A DNA stretch of 64,000 nt from Mesorhizobium sp. ES1-1 (lineage in GTDB: Bacteria; Pseudomonadota; Alphaproteobacteria; Rhizobiales; Rhizobiaceae), in assembly GCF_020164785.1 (NCBI RefSeq), contig NZ_JAIUGX010000007.1, forward strand, positions 186,001 through 250,000, in the 5' to 3' direction. Made by a program: the position numbers and the translations under genes. Shown one piece after another: positions 45,062 through 54,934 of this stretch (position 1 is the first letter of the stretch; every line of letters starts with the position of its first letter). The notes under the pieces were generated by a model, which was not told the DNA's origin, did not search any database, and saw only the letters and a list, made by a program, of their open reading frames with translations.

Positions 45062-46288
45062 ATGAGCCTTTTCGCCGCCCTCCGGCTTCCGCGCGAAATC
45101 CTGTTCGGGAAGGGACAGCGCCATGTGCTGCCGACCGTAGCCGCCAGGCTGGGTAGGCGCGCGCTGGTCTGTACCGACGAACGTTTCGCCGGCACGGCGG
45201 TGTTCGCCGAGATGATCGAATCTCTGCGATCTGCAGCGATCGACGTGCTGGTGCACGACCGCGTTCTGCCTGATGTGCCGCGCGATACGGTCCGGATTTG
45301 CGTCGACGAAGCGGAAAGGTTCGGGCCTGAAATGGTCATCGGCATCGGTGGCGGCAGCTGCCTCGATTTCGCCAAATGCGCCACCTTGCTGCTTAGCCAT
45401 GGCGGCAAGCTCGAGGAGTACTACGGTGAGTTCAAGGTGCCGGGCCCGACGCTGCCGCTCATCGCCGTGCCGACGACCGCCGGCACAGGATCCGAAGTTA
45501 CGCCGGTAGCGGTGATCGCGGATCCGGATCGGACACTGAAGGTGGGCATATCCAGTCCCCATCTCATCGCCGCCGTCGCTCTGTGCGATCCCGAACTGAC
45601 GATGACCTGTCCCCCCGGCCTGACCGCCATTGCGGGGGCCGACGCATTGACGCACGCGATCGAGGCGTTCACCGCTATGCGACGCGGCGAGGATCCAAAT
45701 CTGCCGCAACAGCACGTGTTCATCGGCAAGACGGCGCTGACAGACCACTTCGCGCTGTTGGCCATCAAGCTGCTGGGCCGCAGCCTGGAGAAGGCCTGCG
45801 CGGACGGCGCTGACGCAGATGCCCGCGCCGACGTGATGATGGGCGCTCTGGCAGCGGGCTGCGCCTTCGGCACGGCTGGAACGGCGGCGGCGCATGCCGT
45901 GCAGTATCCCGCCGGCGCGCTGACCCACACTGCGCACGGGCTCGGGGTCGCAACGATGATGCCCTACGTCATGGCTTACAACAGCCGTGTGGCGTCAGCC
46001 GAAATTGCCGAGATAGGCACGGCGCTCGGCCTCGAGGCCGAGGGGCGGAGCGCCGAGGATATGGCGGCCGCGACGATCGAGGAAATCAGGCGCCTGTTCT
46101 CGGCGATCGGCATCACCCCGACACTGGCGGCTCTGGGCCTTCCCGCAGACAAGCTGGACTGGGCTGCCGAGCAGGCGCTCGGCATAGAGCGCCTGATCAA
46201 GAACAATCCGCGCCCGTTCGATCTCGCCGCCATGAGACGCCTGGTCCAGGCGGCCCATGACGGCGATCTCGCCGCCTGCGCCATGTGA
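45062..46288 (+). CDS. Iron-containing alcohol dehydrogenase
   Basis: The 408-residue protein has the group III fold: GIGGGSCLDFAKCATLL for NAD(P) binding, PTTAGTGSEVTP, and metal ligands in GADALTHAIEAF and AHGLGVATMM. The substrate is unknown but should be an aliphatic alcohol or lactaldehyde-like compound. It starts the plus-strand arm of the divergent cluster, 17 bases before the aldehyde dehydrogenase start. Confidence 0.93.
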   Translation: MSLFAALRLPREILFGKGQRHVLPTVAARLGRRALVCTDERFAGTAVFAEMIESLRSAAIDVLVHDRVLPDVPRDTVRICVDEAERFGPEMVIGIGGGSCLDFAKCATLLLSHGGKLEEYYGEFKVPGPTLPLIAVPTTAGTGSEVTPVAVIADPDRTLKVGISSPHLIAAVALCDPELTMTCPPGLTAIAGADALTHAIEAFTAMRRGEDPNLPQQHVFIGKTALTDHFALLAIKLLGRSLEKACADGADADARADVMMGALAAGCAFGTAGTAAAHAVQYPAGALTHTAHGLGVATMMPYVMAYNSRVASAEIAEIGTALGLEAEGRSAEDMAAATIEEIRRLFSAIGITPTLAALGLPADKLDWAAEQALGIERLIKNNPRPFDLAAMRRLVQAAHDGDLAACAM

Positions 46289-46305
46289 ACCCACGGAACG
46301 AGACA

Positions 46306-47793
46306 ATGAACATTTCCCCAAACGCTCCGCGAATCGATCAGGACGGTTACGACGTGCGCGGCTTCTCCCACGGGCTTTACATCGGTGGCACATGGCGCCA
46401 GTCGTCGGATGGCCGCCTCATCGATGTCGTCGATCCGTCCTCCGGGGCGGTGATCGCGGCGGTTCCCAATGCAACGCTTGAGGACGCAAGCGATGCCGTC
46501 GAGGCCGCCGCCAAGGCGGCCAAGGGTTGGCGAGAGACAGCCCCTCGCAAGCGCTCGGAAATCCTCAGGCGTTGTTTCGAACTCATGGTGGAACGGTCGG
46601 AAACCCTGGCCATGCTGATCTCGCTGGAGAACGGCAAGGCGCTGCGCGACGCGCGCGGCGAGGTGGCCTACGCCGCCGAGTTCTTCCGCTGGAACGCCGA
46701 GGAGGCCGTACGCATCACAGGCGAGTTCGGCACCGCGCCCTCAGGCACCAATCGCATCGTGGTCGACTATGAGCCGATCGGCATCTGCGTGCTGATCACG
46801 CCGTGGAATTTCCCAGCCGCCATGGCGACACGCAAGATCGCCCCGGCGCTGGCGGCCGGCTGCACGGTTATCCTGAAGCCGGCGAGCGAGACCCCACTGA
46901 CGGCTTATGCCTTGGCCGCACTCTACAGCGACGCAGGCGTTCCGGCCGGCGTGGTCAACGTGCTCACCACGACCAATCCCGGCCCAATGACATCGGCGAT
47001 GCTGGCCGACCCGCGGGTCCGCAAGCTTTCCTTCACCGGTTCGACCGGCGTGGGGCGCACCTTGCTCGGTGAGGCGGCGAAGCACGTGATCTCCTGTTCG
47101 ATGGAACTCGGCGGCAATGCGCCTTTCCTGGTCTTCGACGATGCTGATCTGGATGTCGCTCTCGACGGGGCCATGATCGCCAAGATGCGTAATGCCGGCG
47201 AGGCCTGCACCGCCGCCAACCGCCTCTATGTGCAGTCGGGCATCCATGACGCCTTTGCCGAGGGGCTGAGAAAGCGCATGGCTGCGCTCAAGGTGGGCAT
47301 CGGCACGAATGCCGCCACCGAATGCGGACCCATGATCACCAGGAAAGCCGTCGACAAGATCGACCGCCTTGTCAAGGACGCGGTGGGCCGCGGAGCCAAA
47401 GTGCTGTGCGGCGGTTCGGTTCCGGAAGGAGACGGCTTCTTCTATCCGCCGACGGTGTTGACCGAGGTGTCGCCCGAAGCGGAGATGGCGCATGAGGAGA
47501 TCTTCGGGCCAGTGGCCCCCATCACCCGGTTCGAGACCGAGGCGGAGGCCATAGCGCGCGCCAATGACACCGAGTACGGCCTTGCAGCCTATATCTATAC
47601 ACGCGATGTCGGGCGCGGGATGCGGGTGGCCTCCGGCATCGAGGCCGGCATGATCGGCCTGAATCGCGGGCTGATGTCCGATCCGGCAGCACCATTCGGC
47701 GGCGTCAAGCAGAGCGGCCTTGGCCGGGAGGGGGGTCAGCATCACGGCATCGCGGAGTTCATGGAGGCGAAATACATCGCCGTCACGTTCTAA
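46306..47793 (+). CDS. Aldehyde dehydrogenase, succinate-semialdehyde-dehydrogenase-like
   Basis: The 495-residue protein has the complete NAD(P)-ALDH set: [32 protein letters not shown], Glu267 in MELGGNAP, and the nucleophile Cys301 in [21 protein letters not shown] near the end is also typical of the SSADH-like branch. It should oxidise the aldehyde made by the preceding alcohol dehydrogenase. The natural substrate is not established. Confidence 0.93.
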   Translation: MNISPNAPRIDQDGYDVRGFSHGLYIGGTWRQSSDGRLIDVVDPSSGAVIAAVPNATLEDASDAVEAAAKAAKGWRETAPRKRSEILRRCFELMVERSETLAMLISLENGKALRDARGEVAYAAEFFRWNAEEAVRITGEFGTAPSGTNRIVVDYEPIGICVLITPWNFPAAMATRKIAPALAAGCTVILKPASETPLTAYALAALYSDAGVPAGVVNVLTTTNPGPMTSAMLADPRVRKLSFTGSTGVGRTLLGEAAKHVISCSMELGGNAPFLVFDDADLDVALDGAMIAKMRNAGEACTAANRLYVQSGIHDAFAEGLRKRMAALKVGIGTNAATECGPMITRKAVDKIDRLVKDAVGRGAKVLCGGSVPEGDGFFYPPTVLTEVSPEAEMAHEEIFGPVAPITRFETEAEAIARANDTEYGLAAYIYTRDVGRGMRVASGIEAGMIGLNRGLMSDPAAPFGGVKQSGLGREGGQHHGIAEFMEAKYIAVTF

Positions 47794-47803
47794 GACGGCT
47801 TCC

Positions 47804-48631
47804 ATGGCGAACGATCCATTTCGCATTCGCGACTATGTCCCCGATTTCGATCACATCGTGGCCGACATAGTCGCTCGCAGTGCGGCGACGCGCGCGACGC
47901 TGCCCATGGTGGCCGATATCGGCTATGGCTCTCACCTGACGGAGCGGCTCGACCTGTTCTTTCCGAAGGACCGGAGCCGCAACCTGCCGGTGCACATGTT
48001 TATCCATGGCGGCTATTGGCGCATGTTTTCGAAAAGCGACTATTCCTATGTCGCCGATACGGTGACGAGTTCGGGCGCCATCGCGGTCATCATTGACTAT
48101 GCGCTGATGCCGTCGGTGCGAATGGCCACGATCGTCGATCAGGTGCGGCGTGCCAAACAATGGGTCTTGGATAACATTTCGACCTATGGCGGCGACCCTG
48201 ACTGTTTCACCATCAGCGGACATTCTGCCGGTGCTCATCTTGCAACGATGCTGTTCGACGAAGCAGGTGCGCCATCGAAAGTCCGGGCGGCGCTGCTGCT
48301 TGGCGGTCTCTACGACTTGGAGCCTCTCCAGAATTCGTTTCTCGCTGCCGAGATCTCAATCACCGACCAGGAAGTCGCGGCGTTTTCGCCGCTGACGCAT
48401 GAGTTCGACAGGGATGTTCACGTCAGCATCCTGGTGGGAGGAGAGGAAACTCCGCCTTTCCATCTCCAGGCACAGGCCCTTGCGGCTCGCCTGGAAACTC
48501 AGGGCCTGGTCGTAGAGCGAATAGCGCTGCCGGGCAGTAATCACATGAGCAGTGTCCGCGACCTCGGCGTGGCGGGCACGAGGGAAGCAAGCCTGCTGAT
48601 GAGAGTCGTTGGCGGCATCGCCGCGCGCTGA
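47804..48631 (+). CDS. Alpha/beta hydrolase, arylformamidase-like
   Basis: The 275-residue protein has HGGYW (68-72), nucleophile Ser141 in GHSAGAH, and a C-terminal His in GSNHMS, the pattern of kynurenine formamidase and hormone-sensitive-lipase-like hydrolases. Eleven bases separate it from the aldehyde dehydrogenase gene. Whether it acts on a formamide, ester or lactone in this pathway is unknown. Confidence 0.87.
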   Translation: MANDPFRIRDYVPDFDHIVADIVARSAATRATLPMVADIGYGSHLTERLDLFFPKDRSRNLPVHMFIHGGYWRMFSKSDYSYVADTVTSSGAIAVIIDYALMPSVRMATIVDQVRRAKQWVLDNISTYGGDPDCFTISGHSAGAHLATMLFDEAGAPSKVRAALLLGGLYDLEPLQNSFLAAEISITDQEVAAFSPLTHEFDRDVHVSILVGGEETPPFHLQAQALAARLETQGLVVERIALPGSNHMSSVRDLGVAGTREASLLMRVVGGIAAR

Positions 48632-48812
48632 TCGCGCCTTTTCCGGCTGGACGGAGCCGTGGACGTCTAGCGGAGCGTCGGAAATTGCCGCCGGGAAAAG
48701 CCGCGGTTCGTCCTTTTCCCGTTCCGTTTTTCGCCGCATTTCATGGTACAAGTCGCCGCAAGGGCTGATTTGGCGCCACTTTATAAGGCGTGATTTGGAG
48801 AGGGACCGACCT

Positions 48813-49463
48813 ATGAAGAAGACCGTGCTCGTCGTCGTGGCGACGGCTTTGCTGGTGAGCGCCTGCACCACCACCGATCCGTATACTGGTGACCAGAAGA
48901 TTTCCAACACTGCGGCCGGCGCCGGCCTTGGCGCGCTGGCTGGTGCAAGCCTTGGCCTGCTTGCCGGCGGCAATGACCGCCGCAACGCCCTGATCGGCGC
49001 TGGCATCGGCGCGCTGGCCGGCGGCGCCATCGGCGCCACAATGGACCAGAACGAGGCCGAACTGCGTCGCCAGCTCGAAGGCACCGGCGTGAGTGTCACC
49101 CGCAGCGGCGACCAGATCATCCTCAACATGCCGTCCGACATCACCTTCAACACGGATCAGGATGCGGTGAAGCCCGGCTTCTATCGGGTGCTGAATTCGG
49201 TCGCGCTGGTGCTGAAGAAATTCAAGCAGACAACGGTCGACGTCTTCGGCCACACCGATTCGACCGGCGGCGATCAACACAATTTCGACTTGTCGCAGCG
49301 TCGCGCCTTGGCGGTGGCCAACTATCTCTCCGGTCAGGGCGTCGATCAGCGCCGCTTTGCCGTTACCGGTTTCGGCGAGACGCGGCCGATCGCATCCAAT
49401 GCAACGGCGGAAGGCCGCGCCCAGAACCGGCGCGTCGAGATCCAGCTGTCGCCGCTTACCTGA
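48813..49463 (+). CDS. OmpA-family lipoprotein
   Basis: The 216-residue protein has a lipoprotein signal (LVSAC, Cys18) and two glycine-zipper segments (about 36-74: AGAGLGALAGASLGLLAGG and ALIGAGIGALAGG). The C-terminal OmpA domain (about 95-215) has VDVFGHTDSTGGDQHNFDLS and RRVEIQ, so it should bind peptidoglycan. It is anchored to a membrane by the lipid and linked to the wall. It is transcribed alone. Confidence 0.92.
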   Translation: MKKTVLVVVATALLVSACTTTDPYTGDQKISNTAAGAGLGALAGASLGLLAGGNDRRNALIGAGIGALAGGAIGATMDQNEAELRRQLEGTGVSVTRSGDQIILNMPSDITFNTDQDAVKPGFYRVLNSVALVLKKFKQTTVDVFGHTDSTGGDQHNFDLSQRRALAVANYLSGQGVDQRRFAVTGFGETRPIASNATAEGRAQNRRVEIQLSPLT

Positions 49464-49483
49464 ACAAGGCGGAATTGAAAAAG

Positions 49484-49515
49484 AAAACGGCCCTGCGACG
49501 GGCCGTTTTTGTTTG
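49484..49515 (+). terminator. Terminator between the OmpA lipoprotein and DEAD-box helicase genes
   Basis: AAAACGGCCC and GGGCCGTTTT form a 10-bp stem with a loop of six bases, followed by TTGTTTG on the plus strand and by A-to-T rich sequence on the minus side. It may serve both convergent genes. Confidence 0.88.
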
Positions 49516-49551
49516 AAGCGCCGCCGTCATTGGCGGATCGAACTTCCAGGA

Positions 49552-51204
49552 TCAGACCTTGGCGACGATCCGCATGAAGGCCGGCATGTCGTCACCAAAG
49601 CCGACGGTGGAGTCGTTGTCTTCCTGATGGCGCTGGTGGCGGGCAGGGCGGCTGTTATCACGTTGCGGGCGCGTATCGCCCCGCTCTGGCGCGCGCGGTT
49701 CGTTGCGATCGGATGACTTGCGCTCGACGTTTTCCGAGCGGATGGCGTCCTTCCGTGCGCGCCGTTCGCTGGTCTCCGCGGTTGCTTGCTCGGCCGCCAC
49801 GGGCTGTTCGACCTGCGCCACGGCAGCCGGAGCATCCGCATCGGCGCTCCTTGGCTGGCGTTCGCGCGGCTTGCGCTCGCCCCTGTCCTTGCGATCGTCG
49901 TCCTTGCGTCCGGCGCGGCGGGGCGCACCCTTGCCACGGCGCGGAGCATCGTCCTCGCCGCCCTCGCTGGCAACCACGGTCGAAAGGTCGCCGTCATGCC
50001 ACTCGATCTTGGTGCCGATCAGCCGCTCGATCGCGTCGATGTATTTTGTGTCCGACTTGGTGGCGATGGTGAAGGACTTGCCGGAACGACCAGCGCGGCC
50101 GGTGCGGCCGATGCGGTGGACATAGTCTTCCGCATGGATAGGCACGTCGTAGTTGAACACATGGCTGACATCGGGGATGTCCAGGCCACGCGCGGCGACG
50201 TCGGACGCGACCAGATAGCGAAGCTTGCCGTCACGAAAATTGGCCAGCATCTGCATGCGCGCGCGCTGGTCCATGTCGCCATGCAGCGCGCCGGCGTCGA
50301 AATCATATTTCAGCAGCGAGCGGAACAGCTCCGACACCTCGACCTTGCGGTTGCAAAAGATGATGGCGTTCTTCAACTCGGCGTCTTCAGCCTTCATCAG
50401 GTTGCGAAGAGTCTCGCGCTTGTCCCATGGCTTGGAGCCGGATTTGACCAGCCGCTGGATGATGTTGGTGGCGGCGGAGGCTGCCTTGGAAACCTCGACG
50501 CGCACCGGCGCATGAAGGAATTTCTCGGTGAGCTTGGTGATCTCGGGCGGCATGGTCGCCGAGAAGAACAGCGTCTGCCTGGTGAACGGGATCATTTCGC
50601 AGATGCGCTCGATGTCGGGGATGAAGCCCATGTCGAGCATCCGGTCCGCTTCGTCGATGACCAGGATCTCGACGCCGTTCAGCAGCAGCTTGCCGCGCTC
50701 ACGATGGTCGAGCAGGCGGCCGGGTGTCGCGATCAGCACGTCGGCGCCGCGCTCAAGCTTCTTGTCCTGTTCGTCGAACGACACGCCGCCGATCAGGAGC
50801 ACGATGTTGAGCTTATGGTTCTTGCCGTATTTGACGAAGTTTTCCTCGACCTGCGCCGCGAGTTCGCGCGTCGGCTCCAGAATGAGCGTGCGCGGCATGC
50901 GGGCGCGGGCCCGGCCTTTCTCCAGCCGTGTAAGCATGGGGAGCACGAACGAGGCCGTCTTGCCGGTGCCGGTCTGGGCGATACCCAGTACATCCTTGCC
51001 CAGCAAGGCATGCGGAATGGCACCAGCCTGGATCGGCGTCGGCATGGTGTAGCCGGCATCGGTGACTGCGGAAAGGACCTTCGGCGACAGGCCGAGGTCT
51101 GCGAAGGTCAACGCTTCTTGAGCGGTCGTGGTGTCTGAGGACAAGTGTTGCTGTCTTTGGCTGGTTCGGGGAAGCGCAACGGCGTCTGTCGCGGCAAGCG
51201 CCAC
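49552..51204 (-). CDS. DEAD-box ATP-dependent RNA helicase
   Basis: The 550-residue protein contains a complete DEAD-box core: the Q motif TFADLGLSPKVLSAV, GTGKTASF (Walker A), VIDEADRML (DEAD), FSATMPP (SAT) and HRIGRTGRAGR (motif VI). The C-terminal 150 residues are basic and low-complexity with RNA-binding potential. GTG 51204 gives the full frame, but TTG 51144 (LSSDTTTAQE) is a more likely start. It should unwind RNA in ribosome assembly or cold adaptation. Confidence 0.95.
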   Translation of the reverse strand: MALAATDAVALPRTSQRQQHLSSDTTTAQEALTFADLGLSPKVLSAVTDAGYTMPTPIQAGAIPHALLGKDVLGIAQTGTGKTASFVLPMLTRLEKGRARARMPRTLILEPTRELAAQVEENFVKYGKNHKLNIVLLIGGVSFDEQDKKLERGADVLIATPGRLLDHRERGKLLLNGVEILVIDEADRMLDMGFIPDIERICEMIPFTRQTLFFSATMPPEITKLTEKFLHAPVRVEVSKAASAATNIIQRLVKSGSKPWDKRETLRNLMKAEDAELKNAIIFCNRKVEVSELFRSLLKYDFDAGALHGDMDQRARMQMLANFRDGKLRYLVASDVAARGLDIPDVSHVFNYDVPIHAEDYVHRIGRTGRAGRSGKSFTIATKSDTKYIDAIERLIGTKIEWHDGDLSTVVASEGGEDDAPRRGKGAPRRAGRKDDDRKDRGERKPRERQPRSADADAPAAVAQVEQPVAAEQATAETSERRARKDAIRSENVERKSSDRNEPRAPERGDTRPQRDNSRPARHQRHQEDNDSTVGFGDDMPAFMRIVAKV

Positions 51205-51337
51205 GCGCCTGCAAGATTGATATTGCGATTAGGGGCAAGTCCGCGATTTGTCAACAGAAACGGGCGGAGACCGAACCGATTGCGCCGTTGTAAGCTTAAT
51301 CGAGATGCTTAATCGTGCTTGGGACAGTACTGCCGGC

Positions 51338-52111
51338 TCAATAGCGGAACTGCTCGGCGAGAATGCGTTCGTTCCAAGAATGATTGGGATCGAACAGCAA
51401 AGTGGCCGTCGCCGTCGGTGATTCTCGCACCGTCACCGAGGTGACGGCTTTGACTTCGGTATGGTCGGCGGCAGCGTTCACAGGCCGCTTTTCCGACTCG
51501 AGGATATCGAAGCGCACCGTGGCCTTATTGGACAGCAGCGCGCCGCGCCAGCGGCGCGGACGGAACGGGCTAACGGGGGTCAGGGCGAGCAGCGGGGCAT
51601 CGAGCGGCAGGATGGGGCCGTAAGCCGAAAGATTGTAGGCCGTGGATCCCGCCGGTGTTGCGATCATCACGCCGTCGCAGTTCAATTCGTCGAGCCGGAC
51701 ATGATCGTCGACGGTGATGCGGATCTTGGCCGTCTGATAGGATTGGCGCCAGAGTGCGACTTCATTGATCGCCAGCGCCGAAACCGTTTCGCCTTCCGAC
51801 GTTACAGCCAACATCTCCAGCGGGCGGATCGTTTCTGCGACGGCCGACGCGATGCGCTCGGTGAGGCCGCCGGAACGATATTCATTCATCAGGAAGCCGA
51901 TCGTGCCGCGGTTCATGCCGTAGACCTTCTTGCCGGTACCCATCGTGTCGCGCAGGGTCTGTAGCAGGAATCCGTCACCACCAAGCGCTACGACGATCTC
52001 CGCGTCCTCGATCGAGCACTGGCCGTAACGTGCTGAAAGGCTGTCCAGCGCTGCCTTGGCGTCAGCAGTGTCGGACGAAACGAATGCGATGCGGCTGGCG
52101 GCTGTGCTCAT
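51338..52111 (-). CDS. nadK: NAD kinase
   Basis: NadK phosphorylates NAD to NADP. The 257-residue protein starts at ATG 52111 and has the two family motifs: VVALGGDGFLLQTL (GGDG) and CDGVMIATPAGSTAYNLSA. The upstream residues in the same frame do not fit the family. It faces the region with the possible small membrane protein. Confidence 0.96.
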   Translation of the reverse strand: MSTAASRIAFVSSDTADAKAALDSLSARYGQCSIEDAEIVVALGGDGFLLQTLRDTMGTGKKVYGMNRGTIGFLMNEYRSGGLTERIASAVAETIRPLEMLAVTSEGETVSALAINEVALWRQSYQTAKIRITVDDHVRLDELNCDGVMIATPAGSTAYNLSAYGPILPLDAPLLALTPVSPFRPRRWRGALLSNKATVRFDILESEKRPVNAAADHTEVKAVTSVTVRESPTATATLLFDPNHSWNERILAEQFRY

Positions 52112-52740
52112 GGCTTTCCGATGACGACCGGTGGGCGATGGCCTGTTGCCGGGCCATTCGAGCGCCGGGGTAGCATGCGCCGGGCACGTCTGCAAAGAGA
52201 GACGCCCCGTGCTCGTATGAAGACGTGATGACGGCGTTGGCGCACTCGCGTTTCGTTGCGCCCCACAAGCGAAAGTGATGGTTAAGTCCAGGGTTAAACT
52301 CTCGTAAAGGCCGATCGATCATGTTAGCCGAAAATGGACGGGTGGCGTGGGGCCTAGCCAGTCGAGATCGTGCCATTGCCGGTGACGCGCCTGATCATCG
52401 TATTCCTGATGCTGGGAAGCTTCGCGCTTGTCTTTGCCGAACTGGTGCGCCGGTCCGAAGAGATGAGCTTCCGTTCCCAACCCACGGCGTCCCGCTGCGG
52501 TGATCCCACCGGAACGCCTTGCCCCCAAAGGTCGCTCTGAGCCGTCAGCACCGTTCGATTTTCGGGCATTCAGCCAGGGGACTTGCCTTGGCTGGCTCGT
52601 TGCGCTCGCGACCCTCCATGGCGTAGATGGGCGCCGGCGGAAAGGCATTGGACATCGGACACCGATGGCTCCTTGTCCGCTGTTTCTTGGGGACAAGGCC
52701 TTCGGCACATCAGCTGCCGGATGTCTTGAGGGGGAAGTCC
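52112..52740. other. Intergenic region of about 630 bases with one possible small gene
   Basis: The only gene-like feature is the small membrane ORF at 52370-52540. The remaining sequence has no clear terminator. The part near 52270-52300 has two TTAA motifs separated by eight bases. Confidence 0.5.
52370..52540 (+). CDS. Possible small membrane protein (56 residues)
   Basis: A GTG-initiated frame encodes VPLPVTRLIIVFLMLGSF followed by ALVFAELVRRSEEMS, a hydrophobic helix with a basic-acidic flank. The frame is closed by TAG just upstream at 52355. There is no obvious strong ribosome-binding site, and the C-terminal third looks disordered. The ORF is too short to assign. It may be real or spurious. 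Confidence 0.35.
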   Translation: MPLPVTRLIIVFLMLGSFALVFAELVRRSEEMSFRSQPTASRCGDPTGTPCPQRSL

Positions 52741-53694
52741 ATGGCGCGCAGTGTTTTGGTTTCGGGTGGGTGCGGTTTCCTTGGGTCGCATCTGGTCGAC
52801 CGCCTGCTGCGGCGAGACGATGTTGAGAAATTGGTCGTCGTCGATAATCTGTGGACTGGAACGAAAGACAACACCGCGCACATCGTCGACCCACGCTTCA
52901 GCCTGCAGATCGTCGATGCGGAGAGTTTTTCGGCCAGCGACCGTTTCGACGAGATCATCCATCTGGCGTCGCCGGCTTCGCCAGTCTGGTACATGCGCGA
53001 GCCCACCCGCACCATCCGCGCCAACATAGGCGGCGCGCTCAATCTCCTGTCGTTGCTGAGGCCTGGCGGCCGTTTCTGCTTTACCTCGACGTCCGAAGTC
53101 TACGGCGATCCTCTGGTGTCCCCGCAGCCCGAAAACTACAGGGGATCGGTGGACTGCACGGGGCCGAGGTCCTCCTATGATGAAAGCAAGCGTTGCACCG
53201 AAGCATTGTTGTTCGAGCAGCAGCGGGTCGGCGATCTCGACGTCCGTGTCGTGCGCCTGTTCAACACCTATGGGCCGCGTACCCGCATCGACGACGGCCG
53301 CGCCGTTTCTAATTTTGTCAGCCAGGCGCTGACCACAGGCATCCTGACCGTCTACGGCGATGGCTCCCAGTCGCGCAGCTGGGGTTACGTCGACGACATT
53401 GTCGAGGGATTGGAGCGCTTCTTCTGGCGCGACAGCATCTCGCATCGCGGCCCGCTGAACATAGGCAACAACCACGAGGTGTCGGTGCTGGAAACCGCCA
53501 GGTTCATCAGCTCGCTCGTCCCGGGCAGCCGCATCGAGCATCATCCTCCAACGCCGCAAGACCCGACCAACCGGTGTCCTGACCTGACAATGGCAAGGCG
53601 TGTTCTGCCTGGCTGGGAAGCCAGGACCGGCTACCAGGATGGCATCGCGCGCACACTCGAATGGTTTCGCCGTCAGATCGCGTCGAAACAATAG
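52741..53694 (+). CDS. UDP-glucuronate-decarboxylase-like NAD-dependent epimerase/dehydratase
   Basis: The 317-residue extended SDR protein has the Rossmann motif SGGCGFLGSH (8-17) and the catalytic Tyr-x-x-x-Lys in SSYDESKR. VRLFNTYGPRTRIDDGRAVS and LTVYGDGSQSRSW are close to those of UDP-xylose synthases. It may make UDP-xylose or a related sugar for the neighbouring glycan genes. The start at 52741 follows GGGG. The remaining 5' frame from 52627 is not coding. Confidence 0.87.
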   Translation: MARSVLVSGGCGFLGSHLVDRLLRRDDVEKLVVVDNLWTGTKDNTAHIVDPRFSLQIVDAESFSASDRFDEIIHLASPASPVWYMREPTRTIRANIGGALNLLSLLRPGGRFCFTSTSEVYGDPLVSPQPENYRGSVDCTGPRSSYDESKRCTEALLFEQQRVGDLDVRVVRLFNTYGPRTRIDDGRAVSNFVSQALTTGILTVYGDGSQSRSWGYVDDIVEGLERFFWRDSISHRGPLNIGNNHEVSVLETARFISSLVPGSRIEHHPPTPQDPTNRCPDLTMARRVLPGWEARTGYQDGIARTLEWFRRQIASKQ

Positions 53695-53728
53695 AGCCGA
53701 AGCAGGCGGTGGCAGTTGGCGCAGCCGT

Positions 53729-54934
53729 TCAGGCCGCTGGTGACGTACGCTCCGGCCTGCCGGCGAAATGCGGTACGAAAACGGTTTCGAAGGCGTTGAG
53801 CGCTGCGCCGATCGCCTGATGCATGTCGAGATATCGGTATGTGCCCAGCCGCCCCCCGAGATGCAGGTCCTTCTCGTTGGCCGCCCGCTCGAGATAGCGG
53901 CGATAGGTGGCCTGATCGCCGCGCGTGTCGATGGGATAGTAGGGTTCGTCGACGCGGCGCGCGAAGCGGGAAAACTCGCGGCCGATCAGCGTCTTGTCGC
54001 TCTTGTGCAGACGCTCCGGATTGAAATGTCTGAACTCCACGATACGCGTGTATGGCACGTCTTCGTCCGCATAGTTCATGATCGCGGTGCCTTGATGATC
54101 GGGCGTGTCCATCACCTCGAACTCGATATCGATGGTCCGCCAGCCGAGCTCCCCCTCGCAATAGTCGAAATAGCGGTCGATAGGACCGGTGTAGACGACC
54201 GGAAGCCCCTTCGGCAGCGAAGCCTTGATGTCGAAGAAGTCGACATCAAGCCGTGTTTCGATGAGCTCGTGCGCCAGCATCCTCTTGAAGATTGCCGTAT
54301 AGCCGTCCACCGGCTGTCCCTGGTAGCGATCGTTGAAATAGCCGTCCTCGAATGTATAGCGGACCGGCAGGCGCGCGATGATCTGAGCCGGCAATTCGCG
54401 CGGATCGGTCTGCCACTGCTTGGCGGTGTATCCCTTGATGAAGGCTTCGTAGAGCGGGCGGCCCACCAGGGAGATCGCCTTTTCCTCGAGATTGGCAGGC
54501 GCGCGGTCACCAAGCTCGGACGCATGGCTGGCGATCAGGGCGCGTGCCTCGTCCGGGCTCAGTCGTCGGCCGAAGAACTGGCAGATCGTGGCCATATTGA
54601 TCGGTAGTGGATAGACCTTGTCGCGGAAGGTCGAGAACGCCCGGTGGCGATAGGCGGTGAAGCCGGTGAAGTTGTGGAGGTAGGTCCAAACCTCTTCATT
54701 GGGTGTGTGGAAGAGATGAGGCCCATAGCGGTGGATTTCGACCCCGGTGATCGGATCCTGCTCCGTATAGGCATTGCCGCCAATATGCTGGCGCCGGTCG
54801 ATCACCAGCACGCGCCGACCAAGCTGGGTCGCGATCCGCTCTGCAAGCGTCGCGCCGTAGAATCCAGCGCCGACAATAAGGATGTCGGCTTTGGTCAGGA
54901 GGTTCATGTCCATTCGCGGCGCTGTCGGTTTCAT
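53729..54934 (-). CDS. glf: UDP-galactopyranose mutase
   Basis: Glf interconverts UDP-galactopyranose and UDP-galactofuranose with reduced FAD. The 401-residue protein has the FAD-binding GAGFYGATLAERI, RRQHIGGNAY, and HRYGPHLFHTPNEEVW. The start overlaps the stop of the DUF707 gene as ATGA, so the two are coupled. Galactofuranose is a component of some rhizobial surface polysaccharides. Confidence 0.95.
   Translation of the reverse strand: MKPTAPRMDMNLLTKADILIVGAGFYGATLAERIATQLGRRVLVIDRRQHIGGNAYTEQDPITGVEIHRYGPHLFHTPNEEVWTYLHNFTGFTAYRHRAFSTFRDKVYPLPINMATICQFFGRRLSPDEARALIASHASELGDRAPANLEEKAISLVGRPLYEAFIKGYTAKQWQTDPRELPAQIIARLPVRYTFEDGYFNDRYQGQPVDGYTAIFKRMLAHELIETRLDVDFFDIKASLPKGLPVVYTGPIDRYFDYCEGELGWRTIDIEFEVMDTPDHQGTAIMNYADEDVPYTRIVEFRHFNPERLHKSDKTLIGREFSRFARRVDEPYYPIDTRGDQATYRRYLERAANEKDLHLGGRLGTYRYLDMHQAIGAALNAFETVFVPHFAGRPERTSPAA

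Noticed and set aside
52276..52297. Possible CtrA site with two TTAA motifs
   Set aside because: The spacing between TTAA elements is eight bases, not seven, so it does not meet the consensus.
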